Origin: Shewanella cyperi
Lineage (GTDB): Bacteria; Pseudomonadota; Gammaproteobacteria; Enterobacterales; Shewanellaceae
Length of the DNA: 64,000 bases
Reading direction: 5' to 3'
NCBI RefSeq assembly: GCF_017354985.1
Contig: NZ_CP071501.1
Location: 391,501 to 455,500, forward strand
A program made the translations under genes and the position numbers. The notes beneath the pieces were generated by a model, which saw only the letters and a program-made list of their open reading frames with translations, ran no database searches and was not told the DNA's origin. Shown here one piece after another: positions 40,871 to 50,328 of the stretch; position 1 is the first letter of the stretch, and each line of letters begins with the position of its first letter.

Positions 40871-41650
40871 GTGTCTTAAGAACGTTTTGCTTACCTGCTT
40901 CTGACAAATGGGCCTCTGGGCTTGACCATGGTAGTCATTGCACCTCAGGCGTTTTGCAACGGCCTCTGATATTGGGTGCCTCTGGGCTCAATCCAGCAAC
41001 AGGCTTTGACCTGATATTGTATTTTTGCAATCTGTTAATCGAACTTGGCGTGGGCTCGGACCCGGGTGGTCGTTAACTCAGGCTATCCTGCGGATGCCTC
41101 TTTCTGTGGAGCCGCTGCCCAAATATCGATTGGCTGCTGTTTTGTCCTCCTGTTGCCTGCATTCATGGCGGCAAAGCGCTGCGTTATGAATAGCCGAGTT
41201 GCCTTGCCCTGGTCTTTGATCCGCCGTTCGCGGTTGTTTCGTCGTATAGGGCCTGCCAGTGGTATGGACTTGGTTGAACCTGTGTTCTTTGCCCTGTGAC
41301 TCGAATCCCGTGTCGGTGCTTGTCTGGTTTACTTTTGACTCCCGGTTGGTTTCGCCTTGTATGGTTACAGACTAGGAAAGCCGCTAACAGAAAAATGTGA
41401 CCCGTGCCTCAGAGTGTGGCACTGGAAGTGCTGTAGTTTTTAATTGATTGAAAAATAAAGATATATAAATTTTTGGTTGTGGGAAGTTGGATCTGCTTCA
41501 CAGTCCGCAAAGGACACTGGCACTGCTGTGGCCAGCTGCTATCTTAAAAATCAGTCATTTCCGCTGATTAAGTAAGAAGATTACGGTAATTGAATTAGGC
41601 GTTGCCTGATTTTTCGTGATCAAGTTAACCTTATCCGCTTCGATACTAGG
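40871..41650. other. Long intergenic region before udp, no gene seen
   Basis: About 780 bp. The first half is GC-balanced with short open frames (for example 41045-41299) lacking ribosome sites or protein-like composition; it has two loose copies of a GCCTCTGGGCT word (near 40911 and 40979) and may be decayed coding DNA. The second half, from about 41430, is AT-rich and probably regulatory. TTTTTCGTGATCAAGTTAACC near 41611-41630 holds a GTGATC half-site of CRP type, but not a full palindrome. Confidence 0.4.
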
Positions 41651-41680
41651 TTAAAGTCGAAGCAATTAGAATTTTATAAT
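41651..41680 (+). promoter_or_regulatory. Candidate udp promoter
   Basis: TTAAAG (41651-41656) and a perfect TATAAT (41675-41680) with an 18-bp spacer, 23 bp before the udp start codon. The -10 is convincing, the -35 weak, so an activator may help. Confidence 0.5.
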
Positions 41681-41703
41681 CAAAATTGAAAGGGGTTTTC
41701 ACC

Positions 41704-42462
41704 ATGGCTGATGTATTTCACCTGGGTTTGACAAAAGCAATGCTCGATGGCGCCACCCTGGCGATTGTGCCGGGCGATCCTGAGCGGGTAAAACGTATTG
41801 CCGAGTTGATGGATAATGCGACCTTCCTGGCCAGCCATCGCGAATATACCAGTTACCTGGCATACCTCGACGGTAAGGCCGTGGTGGTGTGCTCCACCGG
41901 CATTGGCGGTCCTTCCACCTCCATCGCCGTGGAAGAGTTGGCCCAGCTGGGGGTGACGACCTTCCTGCGCGTAGGTACCACGGGTGCGATTCAACCCCAT
42001 GTGAATGTGGGTGATTTGATTGTGACCCAAGCCTCTGTGCGTCTCGACGGTGCCAGCCTGCATTTTGCCCCCATGGAGTTTCCTGCGGTAGCCAACTTCG
42101 AATGTACCACCGCCATGGTGCAGGCCTGCCGCGATGCCGGTGTTGAGCCGCACATTGGCGTGACCGCTTCCAGCGATACCTTCTATCCCGGTCAGGAGCG
42201 TTATGACACAGTCACTGGTCGTGTGACCCGTCGCTTCGCCGGTTCCATGAAGGAGTGGCAGGACATGGGCGTGCTCAACTATGAAATGGAGTCCGCGACC
42301 CTGTTCACCATGTGTGCGACCCAGGGCTGGCGTGCCGCCTGTGTGGCTGGAGTGATAGTGAACCGTACCCAACAGGAAATTCCGGACGAGAAAACCATGA
42401 AGCAGACCGAGGTCAGTGCCGTGTCTGTGGTGGTGGCCGCGGCCCGCAAACTGCTGGCCTGA
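41704..42462 (+). CDS. udp: Uridine phosphorylase
   Basis: A 252-residue enzyme splitting uridine with phosphate to uracil and ribose-1-phosphate. Phosphate-site motif [17 protein letters not shown] (about 22-38), [16 protein letters not shown] (about 67-82) and [11 protein letters not shown] (about 91-101) are the NP-I/Udp signature. [13 protein letters not shown] holds the ribose-binding Glu. Start at the [12 protein letters not shown] with AAAGGGG upstream. Convergent with a Tsx-like nucleoside channel, which would supply its substrate across the outer membrane. Confidence 0.95.
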   Translation: MADVFHLGLTKAMLDGATLAIVPGDPERVKRIAELMDNATFLASHREYTSYLAYLDGKAVVVCSTGIGGPSTSIAVEELAQLGVTTFLRVGTTGAIQPHVNVGDLIVTQASVRLDGASLHFAPMEFPAVANFECTTAMVQACRDAGVEPHIGVTASSDTFYPGQERYDTVTGRVTRRFAGSMKEWQDMGVLNYEMESATLFTMCATQGWRAACVAGVIVNRTQQEIPDEKTMKQTEVSAVSVVVAAARKLLA

Positions 42463-42491
42463 TTGCCTGCAGCAGTAATGAAACCGTGAAT

Positions 42492-42520
42492 AAAAAAGGC
42501 GCCCTTGGGCGCCTTTTTTG
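42492..42520. terminator. Bidirectional terminator between udp and tsx
   Basis: AAAAAAGGCGCCC-TT-GGGCGCCTTTTTTG, fully symmetric. Confidence 0.92.
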
Positions 42521-42539
42521 TCACCGGCACTATACCGGA

Positions 42540-43283
42540 TCAGAAATGGTACTGGGCAATCAGTGAATAGGTGTTCTGATCTATGCCATCAACACCGTAC
42601 TTGTTGCGCCAGTAATCATATTCGATACCTACCAGCAGGGCGTCCTTGCGGTGATCGCCGAATACCATCTGGCCCAGATCGAATTTCACCTGCGGGTTGA
42701 AGTGCAGGTTTTCATGGTAGCCGTTACCGTCGGTGCGGAATACCCAGTCGGCGAAACCATCGATCACCAGGTTGCTGCCGGCAAAGGGAATATCGACTCG
42801 GTACACGGGAGTGATCTGCCAACCGTCGCTGTTATTGGCGCCGTTGATGGCGTGACGGCGATAGGTGTTGAGCTGAAAGTAGCTGAAAATCGGCAGCTTG
42901 AAATCCAGTCCAATACCGTAGAGGAAAGACTCCACCGGACCTTCACCTTCTTCCAGAGTCAGGGCCAGTGACACATCGGTCACGGGGCCGAAGGCCAGCT
43001 TTTGGTTCAGCAACTTACCGGCACTCAGGCGGGTGGACAGCTCACCATAGGTGGTGCCTTCATCGGCGCCATTGAAACGGATAAAGTCCTGGAACACATA
43101 CCAGTCACCGTATTTCCAACCACCGGCACTGTCGAGGGTAATAGTGGTTTGCTCGTCCGATGGGGCCAGGTCATAGTTCTTGCCGTACAGACCGGTGATA
43201 CCGGCATTCCACCATTGGACCCACTCACCGGCGAAGGCTTGTGGTGACAAGAGCAGGGCCAGGCAAAGACAGGTTTTTTTCAT
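42540..43283 (-). CDS. Tsx-like nucleoside-specific outer-membrane channel
   Basis: A 247-residue beta-barrel precursor. Signal peptide to AFA (about residue 19), mature start GEWVQWWNAGITGLYGKNYD. It ends SLIAQYHF, with the C-terminal Phe expected for BAM recognition. VFQDFIRFNGADEG and WADWVFR-like repeats fit the Tsx/OmpK nucleoside channel family. I use the inner ATG (MKKTCLC) because AAGGATGCAAACA gives it normal spacing; the ATG three codons earlier overlaps the ribosome site. Role in nucleoside uptake is supported by the neighbouring udp. Confidence 0.85.
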   Translation of the reverse strand: MKKTCLCLALLLSPQAFAGEWVQWWNAGITGLYGKNYDLAPSDEQTTITLDSAGGWKYGDWYVFQDFIRFNGADEGTTYGELSTRLSAGKLLNQKLAFGPVTDVSLALTLEEGEGPVESFLYGIGLDFKLPIFSYFQLNTYRRHAINGANNSDGWQITPVYRVDIPFAGSNLVIDGFADWVFRTDGNGYHENLHFNPQVKFDLGQMVFGDHRKDALLVGIEYDYWRNKYGVDGIDQNTYSLIAQYHF

Positions 43284-43523
43284 TGTTTGCATCCTTAAAA
43301 GCCAAGGGAGTAGGGGGGGCTGGGCGCCCCCGGTAACTGCGGTGCAATATAGGGAAAAAGACGCCGCTATTCAAAGGATTTTGGTGGCAAGCTGTTAAAA
43401 TGCTTCGGAGCGTTAGCGTCTGGCATAGGGTAAAAAAGAAGCGAAAATATGACATAATATGTCGCCTTGGCAATATCGAGCTGATATAGTCTTTGCAGGA
43501 GATACTCGCATTTCGGGGGGAAT

Positions 43524-43985
43524 ATGGAGTTTTCTAATCCTGTACTGCTGTGGGCCGGTTTGGGCCTGGTGCTTATACTGGCCGAGGTGGTGGTGCCCGG
43601 TGGCATAGTGATACTGTTGGGCGCCGCTTGTTTGCTGGTGGCCGGCGCCTTGACTCTGGGGCTGGTCAGTACTCTGCCGCAGGCCCTGACCCTGTGGTTT
43701 ATCAGCTCCATGGCGCTGCTGCTGGGCTTCAGGCAGCTGACCCAGCGTTTGGTGGGTGGGGATGCCCATGTGGACAACACAGACGAAGAGCTGGATTTGT
43801 TCAACCAGACCGCTCTGGTGAAGGCCGACATAGGCCCGGGCCAGCAAAGGGGCCGGGTTGAATTTCAGGGCAGTGAGTGGCCCGCCCTGGGGGATGGCAG
43901 CCTGATCACCAAGGGCACAACCGTCAGGATCATCTGCCGGGAAAATATCGCCCTGGTGGTGGAACCTCTGCCCTCGGATGTCTGA
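43524..43985 (+). CDS. NfeD-family membrane protein
   Basis: A 153-residue protein with two to three membrane helices in the first 75 residues (WAGLGLVLILAEVVVPGGIVILLG). An OB-fold domain follows (about 88-150, TALVKADIGPGQQRGRVEFQGSEW). NfeD proteins partner with stomatin/SPFH proteins, and two SPFH genes follow directly (55 bp and 12 bp gaps), forming the classic cluster. Confidence 0.9.
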   Translation: MEFSNPVLLWAGLGLVLILAEVVVPGGIVILLGAACLLVAGALTLGLVSTLPQALTLWFISSMALLLGFRQLTQRLVGGDAHVDNTDEELDLFNQTALVKADIGPGQQRGRVEFQGSEWPALGDGSLITKGTTVRIICRENIALVVEPLPSDV

Positions 43986-44039
43986 GCAAGGTCGTATTCA
44001 ATAGGGCAGTTCTGCCCACATATCGATAGGAAGGAATCT

Positions 44040-44954
44040 ATGCTGATTTTTACCATTGTTTTTCTGCTGGTCCTCTTTGTGCTTTATAAGCTGATGCTGA
44101 TCGTTCCCATGCGCGAAGTGCATGTGATTGAGCGTCTGGGGAAGTTCCGCACCGTACTTGAACCGGGATTCCATTTTTTGATCCCCTTCTTTGACCGGGT
44201 AGCCTATCGCCACGATACCCGTGAGCAGGTGCTGGATGTTCCGCCACAAAGCTGTATTTCCAAGGATAACACCCAGCTGGAAGTGGATGGCCTGGTGTAT
44301 CTCAAGGTGATGGATGGCAAGCTGGCCAGTTACGGCATCGAGAACTACCGCATGGCGGCGGTGAATCTGGCCCAGACCACCATGCGCTCGGAAATCGGCA
44401 AGCTCACCCTGAGCGAGACCTTTTCCGAGCGCGACCGGCTCAATGAATCCATAGTGCGTGAGATTGATAAAGCCTCAGATCCCTGGGGGATCAAAGTGTT
44501 GCGCTATGAGATCAAGAATATCAGCCCATCGCGCCATGTGATCCACACCCTGGAGAAGCAGATGGAGGCCGAGCGCCGCAAGCGCGCCGAGATCACCCTC
44601 GCCAGTGCCGAGAAGGCGGCGATGATCAACATGTCCGAAGGTGAGCGTCAGGAGGCCATCAACATCTCCGAAGGCCAGAAGCAAAAGCGTATCAACGAGG
44701 CCAAGGGCACGGCGGCCGAGATTGCCATCATAGCCAAGGCCAAGGCCGAGGGCATGAATATGGTGGCCCAGGCACTGGCGGTGCAGGGTGGCACCGATGC
44801 GATGAACATGCAGCTCAAGGAGCAGTTTATCAAACAGGTGGGCAATATCCTGGAGCAAGCCGAAGTGTCAGTGGTGCCGGCGGAGCTGGCCCGTTTGGAA
44901 GGCTTTTTTGAAGGCATGGACAAGGTCACCCAGGGCCTGGCGCCCAAGGCATAA
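44040..44954 (+). CDS. Stomatin-like SPFH protein (first of pair)
   Basis: A 304-residue SPFH/band-7 protein. N-terminal membrane helix LIFTIVFLLVLFVLYKLMLIV, then VPMREVHVIERLGKFRTVLEPGFHFLIPFF, the stomatin signature (about 22-51). A coiled coil with EGERQEAINISEGQKQKRINEA is typical of the QmcA/paraslipin type. It should form oligomeric microdomains with the NfeD protein. An AAGGAATCT site precedes the ATG. Confidence 0.9.
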   Translation: MLIFTIVFLLVLFVLYKLMLIVPMREVHVIERLGKFRTVLEPGFHFLIPFFDRVAYRHDTREQVLDVPPQSCISKDNTQLEVDGLVYLKVMDGKLASYGIENYRMAAVNLAQTTMRSEIGKLTLSETFSERDRLNESIVREIDKASDPWGIKVLRYEIKNISPSRHVIHTLEKQMEAERRKRAEITLASAEKAAMINMSEGERQEAINISEGQKQKRINEAKGTAAEIAIIAKAKAEGMNMVAQALAVQGGTDAMNMQLKEQFIKQVGNILEQAEVSVVPAELARLEGFFEGMDKVTQGLAPKA

Positions 44955-44965
44955 GGAGCAGCATT

Positions 44966-45892
44966 ATGGCAATAAATCTCGACTTAGTGGTAACGGCCAT
45001 TTGGGGCCTGATTTTCTTCATCTTTATCATCAAGCTGTTTCAGTCTATCCGTTTGGTACCAACCAAATCCGCCTACATAGTGGAACGTTTGGGTAAATAC
45101 CATGCGACCCTGGATGCGGGCTTTCATGCCCTGATCCCCTTTATCGACAAGGTGGCCTATATCCACGACCTGAAAGAGGAAACCATAGACGTGCCGCCGC
45201 AGGAGTGTTTCTCCAGTGACGAGGTCAATGTGGAAGTGGATGGCGTTATTTACATCTCTGTGACCGACCCGGTCAAGGCCAGCTATGGGGTGACGGACTA
45301 CCGTTACGCCGCCATCCAATTGGCCCAGACCACCACCCGCTCTGTGATAGGCACCCTGGATCTGGACCGCACCTTCGAGGAGCGCGACGTGATCAGCGCC
45401 AAGGTGGTCGAGGTGCTCGATCAGGCCGGTGCCACCTGGGGGATCAGGGTGCACAGGTACGAGATCAAAAACATCACCCCGCCGGAAACGGTGAAAAACG
45501 CCATGGAAATGCAGGTCAACGCCGAGCGTGAGCGTCGGGCATTGCTGGCCAAGAGCGAAGGCGACAAGCAGTCCAAGATCAACCGCTCCGAGGGTATCAA
45601 GGCCGAAACCATCAACCGCTCCGAGGGGGAAATGCAGCGCCGTATCAACGAGGCCGAAGGTAAGGCGGAAGAGATACTGTCCATCGCCAAGGCCACGGCG
45701 GAATCCATCGAGCGTCTGGCGGCGGTGATCGCCGCCCCCGGTGGCCAGAACGCGCTGCGGATGCAACTGGGTGAGCAGTACCTCAAGCAGCTCGATGGCC
45801 TGGGCCAAAGCGGCAGCCGGGTGATCCTGCCCGGCAACATGGTGCATTTCGAGCAGTGGATGGACGCCATGGGACTGCAGGAGCAGCGCTGA
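44966..45892 (+). CDS. Stomatin-like SPFH protein (second of pair)
   Basis: A 308-residue paralogue of the preceding protein with the same layout: an N-terminal helix (LIFFIFIIKLFQSI), RLVPTKSAYIVERLGKYHATLDAGFHALIPF, and a coiled coil with ERERRALLAKSEGDKQSKINRSEG. Start has AAGGAGCAGCATT upstream, 11 bp after the first gene. Likely forms hetero-oligomers with it; this is inference from adjacency and similarity. Confidence 0.9.
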   Translation: MAINLDLVVTAIWGLIFFIFIIKLFQSIRLVPTKSAYIVERLGKYHATLDAGFHALIPFIDKVAYIHDLKEETIDVPPQECFSSDEVNVEVDGVIYISVTDPVKASYGVTDYRYAAIQLAQTTTRSVIGTLDLDRTFEERDVISAKVVEVLDQAGATWGIRVHRYEIKNITPPETVKNAMEMQVNAERERRALLAKSEGDKQSKINRSEGIKAETINRSEGEMQRRINEAEGKAEEILSIAKATAESIERLAAVIAAPGGQNALRMQLGEQYLKQLDGLGQSGSRVILPGNMVHFEQWMDAMGLQEQR

Positions 45893-45961
45893 CTGTATCG
45901 ACCAAGAAATATACGGCGGCAACTCGCCGCCCTTAACAATGACATTTTCCAAGGAGGAAAA

Positions 45962-46480
45962 ATGAAAAAATCACTGACGGCCCTGTTGTTGGGAGCCAGC
46001 CTGTTGACCTTACCGGCCATGGCAGGTGAGGTAGACCGTCGTGCTCAGGTAGAAGAGCTACTGAATGCCATGAAGGCCGATAGCTTGATGGACAGCATCT
46101 ATAGCCAAATGGATGGCATGATGCAGCAAATGGCAGCCCAACTGCAGGTCAAGGACAGCGAGCGGGAACAATTTACTGCATACACTCAAAAGGTTATCCA
46201 ACTTATTACAGATGAAATGGGTTGGAATAAGATCAAGGGCCCCATGGTCGATATCTATGTGAACAACTACAGCGAAAAAGAACTGGCTGACATGCTGGCC
46301 TTCTATCGCAGCGAGTCAGGTCAATCCATGGTGAACAAGATGCCAGCTGTGATGCAGCAATCCATGCAGTACACCATGGGTATGATGCAGCAGCTAACGC
46401 CGAAGATCCAGGCCATGTCTCAGGAGTTCCAGCAGCAGTTGCAGGCTTCCCGGGAACAGGCTCAGTCCAGCAAACAGTAA
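45962..46480 (+). CDS. DUF2059 periplasmic protein
   Basis: A 172-residue protein with signal peptide (cleavage near AMAGEV, residue 20-22). The body is all-alpha: residues 25-60 have VEELLNAMKADSLMDSIYSQMDGMM, and YSEKELADMLAFYRSESGQSMVNKMP (about 103-128) is the DUF2059 hallmark. The C-terminus is Gln-rich. Strong AAGGAGGAAAA ribosome site, 69 bp after the SPFH pair and possibly co-transcribed. Function unknown. Confidence 0.85.
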   Translation: MKKSLTALLLGASLLTLPAMAGEVDRRAQVEELLNAMKADSLMDSIYSQMDGMMQQMAAQLQVKDSEREQFTAYTQKVIQLITDEMGWNKIKGPMVDIYVNNYSEKELADMLAFYRSESGQSMVNKMPAVMQQSMQYTMGMMQQLTPKIQAMSQEFQQQLQASREQAQSSKQ

Positions 46481-46491
46481 GCACCATCCCC

Positions 46492-46522
46492 AAAAGCGGC
46501 TGCCATTGGCGGCCGTTTTTTA
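46492..46522 (+). terminator. Terminator after the DUF2059 gene
   Basis: AAAAGCGGCTGCC-ATT-GGCGGCCGTTTTTTATT, 12 bp after the stop, separating this cluster from uvrD. Confidence 0.8.
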
Positions 46523-46615
46523 TTGGCGGGTTAGCGGTTGCGGTCGTTGGCCATTGGCCGCCACCTGGGCCAAGGCTTCTGATATAATGCCGGCTCGATT
46601 GTTGCGGAGGCGGGA

Positions 46616-48781
46616 ATGGACGTATCTTCTTTACTGGATGGCCTGAATGATAAACAGCGCGAGGCGGTGGCGGCGCCATTGTCGAGCATGCTGGTGCTGG
46701 CGGGTGCCGGCAGTGGCAAGACCCGGGTGCTGACCCACAGGATCGCCTGGCTGATCCAGGTTGAAAACCAGAGCCCCTATTCCATTTTGGCCGTGACCTT
46801 TACCAACAAGGCCGCCGCCGAGATGCGTGAGCGGGTGGAGAAGATAGTCGGCAATCACATGGGCCGCATGTGGATTGGTACCTTCCACGGCCTGGCCCAC
46901 AGGCTGCTGCGCACCCACTGGCAGGATGCCAACCTGCCGCAGAATTTCCAGATCATGGACTCGGACGATCAGCAGCGACTGATCAAACGCATCCTCAAGA
47001 GCATGAATCTGGACGAAAAACAGTATCCACCGCGGCTGGTGGCCGGTTACATCAACGGCAAGAAAGATCAAGGCCTGCGGCCCCAGCACATAGACGCCGG
47101 CGCCTTCCCCATGGAGCAGATGCTGCTCAACTTGTACCGTGTGTATCAGGACAGCTGCGACCGCGCCGGGCTGGTGGACTTTGCCGAGATCCTGCTGCGT
47201 GCCCACGAGTTGTGGCTTAACAAGCCACACCTGTTGGCCCATTACCAGGACAGGTTCCGCCATATTCTGGTGGACGAATTCCAGGACACCAACGCCATTC
47301 AGTACGCCTGGATCCGGGTGCTGGCCGGCAACAGCGCTAATGTGATGATAGTGGGCGATGACGATCAGTCCATCTACGGCTGGCGTGGCGCCCAGGTGGA
47401 AAACCTGCATCGCTTTCTCAAGGATTTCCCCGGTGCCAGCACCATACGCCTGGAGCAGAATTACCGCTCCAGCGGCAACATACTCAAGGCCTCCAACGAG
47501 CTGATTGCCAACAACCCAGAGCGCATGGGCAAGGAGCTGTGGACCGAGGACAAGGATGGTGAGCCTATCTCCCTCTACTGCGCCTTCAACGAAATGGACG
47601 AGGCCCGCTTTATCGTCGGTCGCATCGGCGACTGGCAGGACAAGGGCGGCGCCCTGTCCGAGTGCGCCATACTGTACCGCTCCAACGCCCAGTCGCGGGT
47701 ACTGGAAGAAGCCTTGTTGCACAAGGGCTTGCCCTACCGCATCTATGGTGGCCTGCGCTTCTTCGAGCGTCAGGAGATCAAGGACGCCATGGGCTACCTG
47801 AGGCTGATTGCCAACCATGACGACGATGCCGCCTTCGAGCGGGTGGTCAACACCCCGCCGCGGGGCATAGGCGATCGCACCCTGGACATTTTGCGCACCA
47901 CGGCGCGGCAGCAGCAGCTGACCCTGTGGCAGACCTGCCAACGGTTGCTGGAGGAAAAGGTGTTGGCCGGGCGCGCCGCCAACGCGGTGCGCGGCTTTAT
48001 GGATCTGATAATCCAGCTCGGCAACGACACTGCCGAGCAGCCTCTGTACCGCATGGCCGACTGGGTTATTTTGCACTCGGGCCTCAAGGCCATGTACGAG
48101 GAAGAGAAGGGCGAAAAGGCCCATGCCAGGGTCGAAAACCTGGAGGAACTGGTGACCGCCGCCCGCAGCTTCGAGATGCCGGAAGAGCTGGAAGACATGG
48201 GCGAACTCAATGCCTTCCTGTCCCACGCGGCGCTGGAGGCTGGTGAAGGTCAGGCCGATGCCCACACGGACGCGGTGCAGCTGATGACACTGCATTCGGC
48301 CAAGGGCCTGGAGTTCCCTGTGGTGTTTATGGCCGGGGTGGAAGAGGGCATATTTCCCAGCAAGCTGGCGCTGGAGGAGGGCGACAGGCTCGATGAGGAG
48401 CGGCGTCTGTGCTACGTGGGCATGACCCGCGCCATGGAAAAACTCTATATCACCTATGCCGAGTCGCGCCGCATCTATGGCCGCGAGGATTACGCCAGAC
48501 CTTCGCGCTTTATCAAGGAAATTCCGCCGCAATATGTGCAGGAAATCCGCCTCAAGGCCCAGGTATCGACCCCGCTGGCAAACAACCGCTTCGCCCATGC
48601 CCAGCAGGCTTTTGATGACTCGGGCTTTCGTTTGGGACAAAGGGTCATGCATCCCAAGTTCGGCGAGGGCGCCGTCACCAACTACGAAGGCAGCGGTCCC
48701 CAGGCCAGGGTGCAGGTCAATTTCGACGATGTCGGCAGCAAGTGGCTGGTGGTGGCCTACGCCAGGCTGGAAACCGTCTAA
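46616..48781 (+). CDS. uvrD: DNA helicase II
   Basis: A 721-residue SF1 3'-5' helicase for nucleotide-excision and mismatch repair (E. coli 720). Walker A LAGAGSGKT (28-36), motif II VDEFQDTN (about 217-224), motif III GDDDQSIYGWRG, motif VI VGMTRAMEKLY, and the C-terminal VMHPKFGEG RNA-polymerase-interaction domain are present. Preceded by GGAGGCGGGA. A -10-like TATAAT is at 46583-46588. No LexA box (CTGT-N8-ACAG) was found upstream, unlike E. coli. Confidence 0.97.
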   Translation: MDVSSLLDGLNDKQREAVAAPLSSMLVLAGAGSGKTRVLTHRIAWLIQVENQSPYSILAVTFTNKAAAEMRERVEKIVGNHMGRMWIGTFHGLAHRLLRTHWQDANLPQNFQIMDSDDQQRLIKRILKSMNLDEKQYPPRLVAGYINGKKDQGLRPQHIDAGAFPMEQMLLNLYRVYQDSCDRAGLVDFAEILLRAHELWLNKPHLLAHYQDRFRHILVDEFQDTNAIQYAWIRVLAGNSANVMIVGDDDQSIYGWRGAQVENLHRFLKDFPGASTIRLEQNYRSSGNILKASNELIANNPERMGKELWTEDKDGEPISLYCAFNEMDEARFIVGRIGDWQDKGGALSECAILYRSNAQSRVLEEALLHKGLPYRIYGGLRFFERQEIKDAMGYLRLIANHDDDAAFERVVNTPPRGIGDRTLDILRTTARQQQLTLWQTCQRLLEEKVLAGRAANAVRGFMDLIIQLGNDTAEQPLYRMADWVILHSGLKAMYEEEKGEKAHARVENLEELVTAARSFEMPEELEDMGELNAFLSHAALEAGEGQADAHTDAVQLMTLHSAKGLEFPVVFMAGVEEGIFPSKLALEEGDRLDEERRLCYVGMTRAMEKLYITYAESRRIYGREDYARPSRFIKEIPPQYVQEIRLKAQVSTPLANNRFAHAQQAFDDSGFRLGQRVMHPKFGEGAVTNYEGSGPQARVQVNFDDVGSKWLVVAYARLETV

Positions 48782-48811
48782 CCCTGTTTTCGCTGGCCCT
48801 GTTTTCGCTGG
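48782..48811. repeat. Perfect 15-bp tandem repeat after uvrD
   Basis: CCCTGTTTTCGCTGG occurs twice in direct succession (48782-48796 and 48797-48811), right after the uvrD stop. A TATAAT at 48823-48828 follows and could be the -10 of ubiA. Confidence 0.85.
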
Positions 48812-48864
48812 CCGCCGGGCGCTATAATCCGCGCGGCCAGAACACCTAATTTCAGGAATAATCC

Positions 48865-49725
48865 ATGACTCTCACCCAAAAATGGGACAGCTATGCCCGC
48901 TTGATGCGCCTCGACAGGCCCATAGGCACACTGCTGTTGCTTTGGCCCTGCCTGATGGCACTGATGTTGGCGGGCAATGGCCTGCCGGATATCAAGGTAC
49001 TGGTGATTTTTACCATTGGTGTGGTGGTGATGCGTGCCTGTGGCTGCATCATCAATGACTACGCCGATCGGGAGTTGGATGGCCATGTGGAACGCACCCG
49101 CAGACGGCCCCTGGCAAGCGGCGAGGTGACGGTAAAAGAAGCGCTGGGCCTGTTCGTGCTTCTGGGCATGTTTGCCTTTGGCCTGGTGTTGCTGCTCAAC
49201 TCCCTGGTGGTCAAACTCTCTGTGGTCGGCATCATCTTGACCATCATTTATCCCTTCACCAAGCGCTGGACCAATATGCCGCAGATGTTTCTCGGTGTGG
49301 TCTGGAGCTGGTCCATTCCCATGGCCTATGCCGCCCAGCTGGGCACTGTACCAGCCGAGGCCTGGTGGCTGTTTGCCGCCAACTGGTGCTGGACCGTGGC
49401 CTACGACACCATGTATGCCATGGTGGACCGGGACGATGATATCAAGGTGGGGATCAAGTCCACCGCCATACTGTTCGGACGCTTCGACCGGCAGATCATC
49501 GGTCTGTTCCAATTGGCGGCCCTGGGCTGTTTTGCCATGGCGGGACTGAGCGCCGGACTCGGTTGGATTTACGGCTTGGGCTTGCTCGGCTTTATCGGTT
49601 TTGGCCTGTACCAGCAAAAGCTGATCTTCGGCCGTGAGCGCGAGCCCTGCTTTAGCGCTTTCCTCAACAACAACTGGGCCGGACTGGTATTGTTCGCGGC
49701 CCTGGGGTTTGACTATCTGGTATAG
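48865..49725 (+). CDS. ubiA: 4-hydroxybenzoate polyprenyltransferase
   Basis: A 286-residue inner-membrane prenyltransferase that attaches the isoprenoid tail to 4-hydroxybenzoate in ubiquinone synthesis. The metal-diphosphate motif NDYADRELD (64-72) is followed by RPLASGEV, and the second motif [13 protein letters not shown] is at about 181-193. About eight membrane helices. AGGAATAATCC precedes the ATG. The usual ubiC partner is not adjacent. Confidence 0.96.
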   Translation: MTLTQKWDSYARLMRLDRPIGTLLLLWPCLMALMLAGNGLPDIKVLVIFTIGVVVMRACGCIINDYADRELDGHVERTRRRPLASGEVTVKEALGLFVLLGMFAFGLVLLLNSLVVKLSVVGIILTIIYPFTKRWTNMPQMFLGVVWSWSIPMAYAAQLGTVPAEAWWLFAANWCWTVAYDTMYAMVDRDDDIKVGIKSTAILFGRFDRQIIGLFQLAALGCFAMAGLSAGLGWIYGLGLLGFIGFGLYQQKLIFGREREPCFSAFLNNNWAGLVLFAALGFDYLV

Positions 49726-49749
49726 GCTGGCTGAACCAGCCCATCACCA

Positions 49750-50328
49750 TCAGCCAGTTACTAACGGGGCAAGATTGGCGGGACGGTAGTAAACGGATTT
49801 GAGCACCTTGCCCTGACGTACCGTCTTGCCTTCCAGTTCCACGTCCTTGGCACACTTGGCGATCAAAAAGTCGCCCTGGCGGCTGCCGCTGATCTCAACA
49901 CCCTGGGCAGCGTAATGGGCTATGGTATCGGCCAGCTCCTGCTCGTTGCGGCAGACCTTGCTCATATTGCTGGCATGGACTTCATCCCAGCAGGGCTCGA
50001 AGTCTATGCCGCGGTTGGCGGCCACATGCAGCAGCACATCGATGAAATAGCTGATCTCCAGTTGCGCCAACATATCCCTGGCACCCAAATGTACGGCGCG
50101 GCCCATGAGCACATAGACGCTGTCGACTATGGCGTCCGCCTGTTCCACCTTGTCTTTGGCCTCGGCCAGTTCGGTCAGCTCTTCGATAATCAGCGAACTG
50201 TGCAACTTGTCCATCTTCTCGTCGAGACTGGTGGGGGAGTCCACCGGCAGGTCAAAGGTGGCACGGAATTCATGGATATCGCGGTACAGCTTGGCGTACA
50301 GGGCTTCGGTCAGGCAGGTCAGTCGCAT
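49750..50328 (-). CDS. MazG-like nucleotide pyrophosphohydrolase family protein
   Basis: A 192-residue all-alpha protein. IIEELTELAEAKDKVEQADAIVDSVYVLMG (located at about 46-75) contains the EExxE and ExxD residues that bind magnesium in MazG/HisE-type enzymes. Likely hydrolyses a nucleoside triphosphate or related compound to the monophosphate; the substrate is unknown. Start set at MRLTCLTEAL (50328) rather than 28 codons earlier, since the domain begins there. Convergent with ubiA. Confidence 0.8.
   Translation of the reverse strand: MRLTCLTEALYAKLYRDIHEFRATFDLPVDSPTSLDEKMDKLHSSLIIEELTELAEAKDKVEQADAIVDSVYVLMGRAVHLGARDMLAQLEISYFIDVLLHVAANRGIDFEPCWDEVHASNMSKVCRNEQELADTIAHYAAQGVEISGSRQGDFLIAKCAKDVELEGKTVRQGKVLKSVYYRPANLAPLVTG

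Noticed and set aside
41045..41299. 84-codon frame in the gap before udp
   Set aside because: No ribosome site and no recognisable domain; the composition does not stand out from other chance frames.
46523..46615. Possible LexA operator before uvrD
   Set aside because: No CTGT-N8-ACAG or close variant found.
46631..48652. 673-codon open frame antisense to uvrD
   Set aside because: Same explanation: shadow of high-GC third positions in uvrD.
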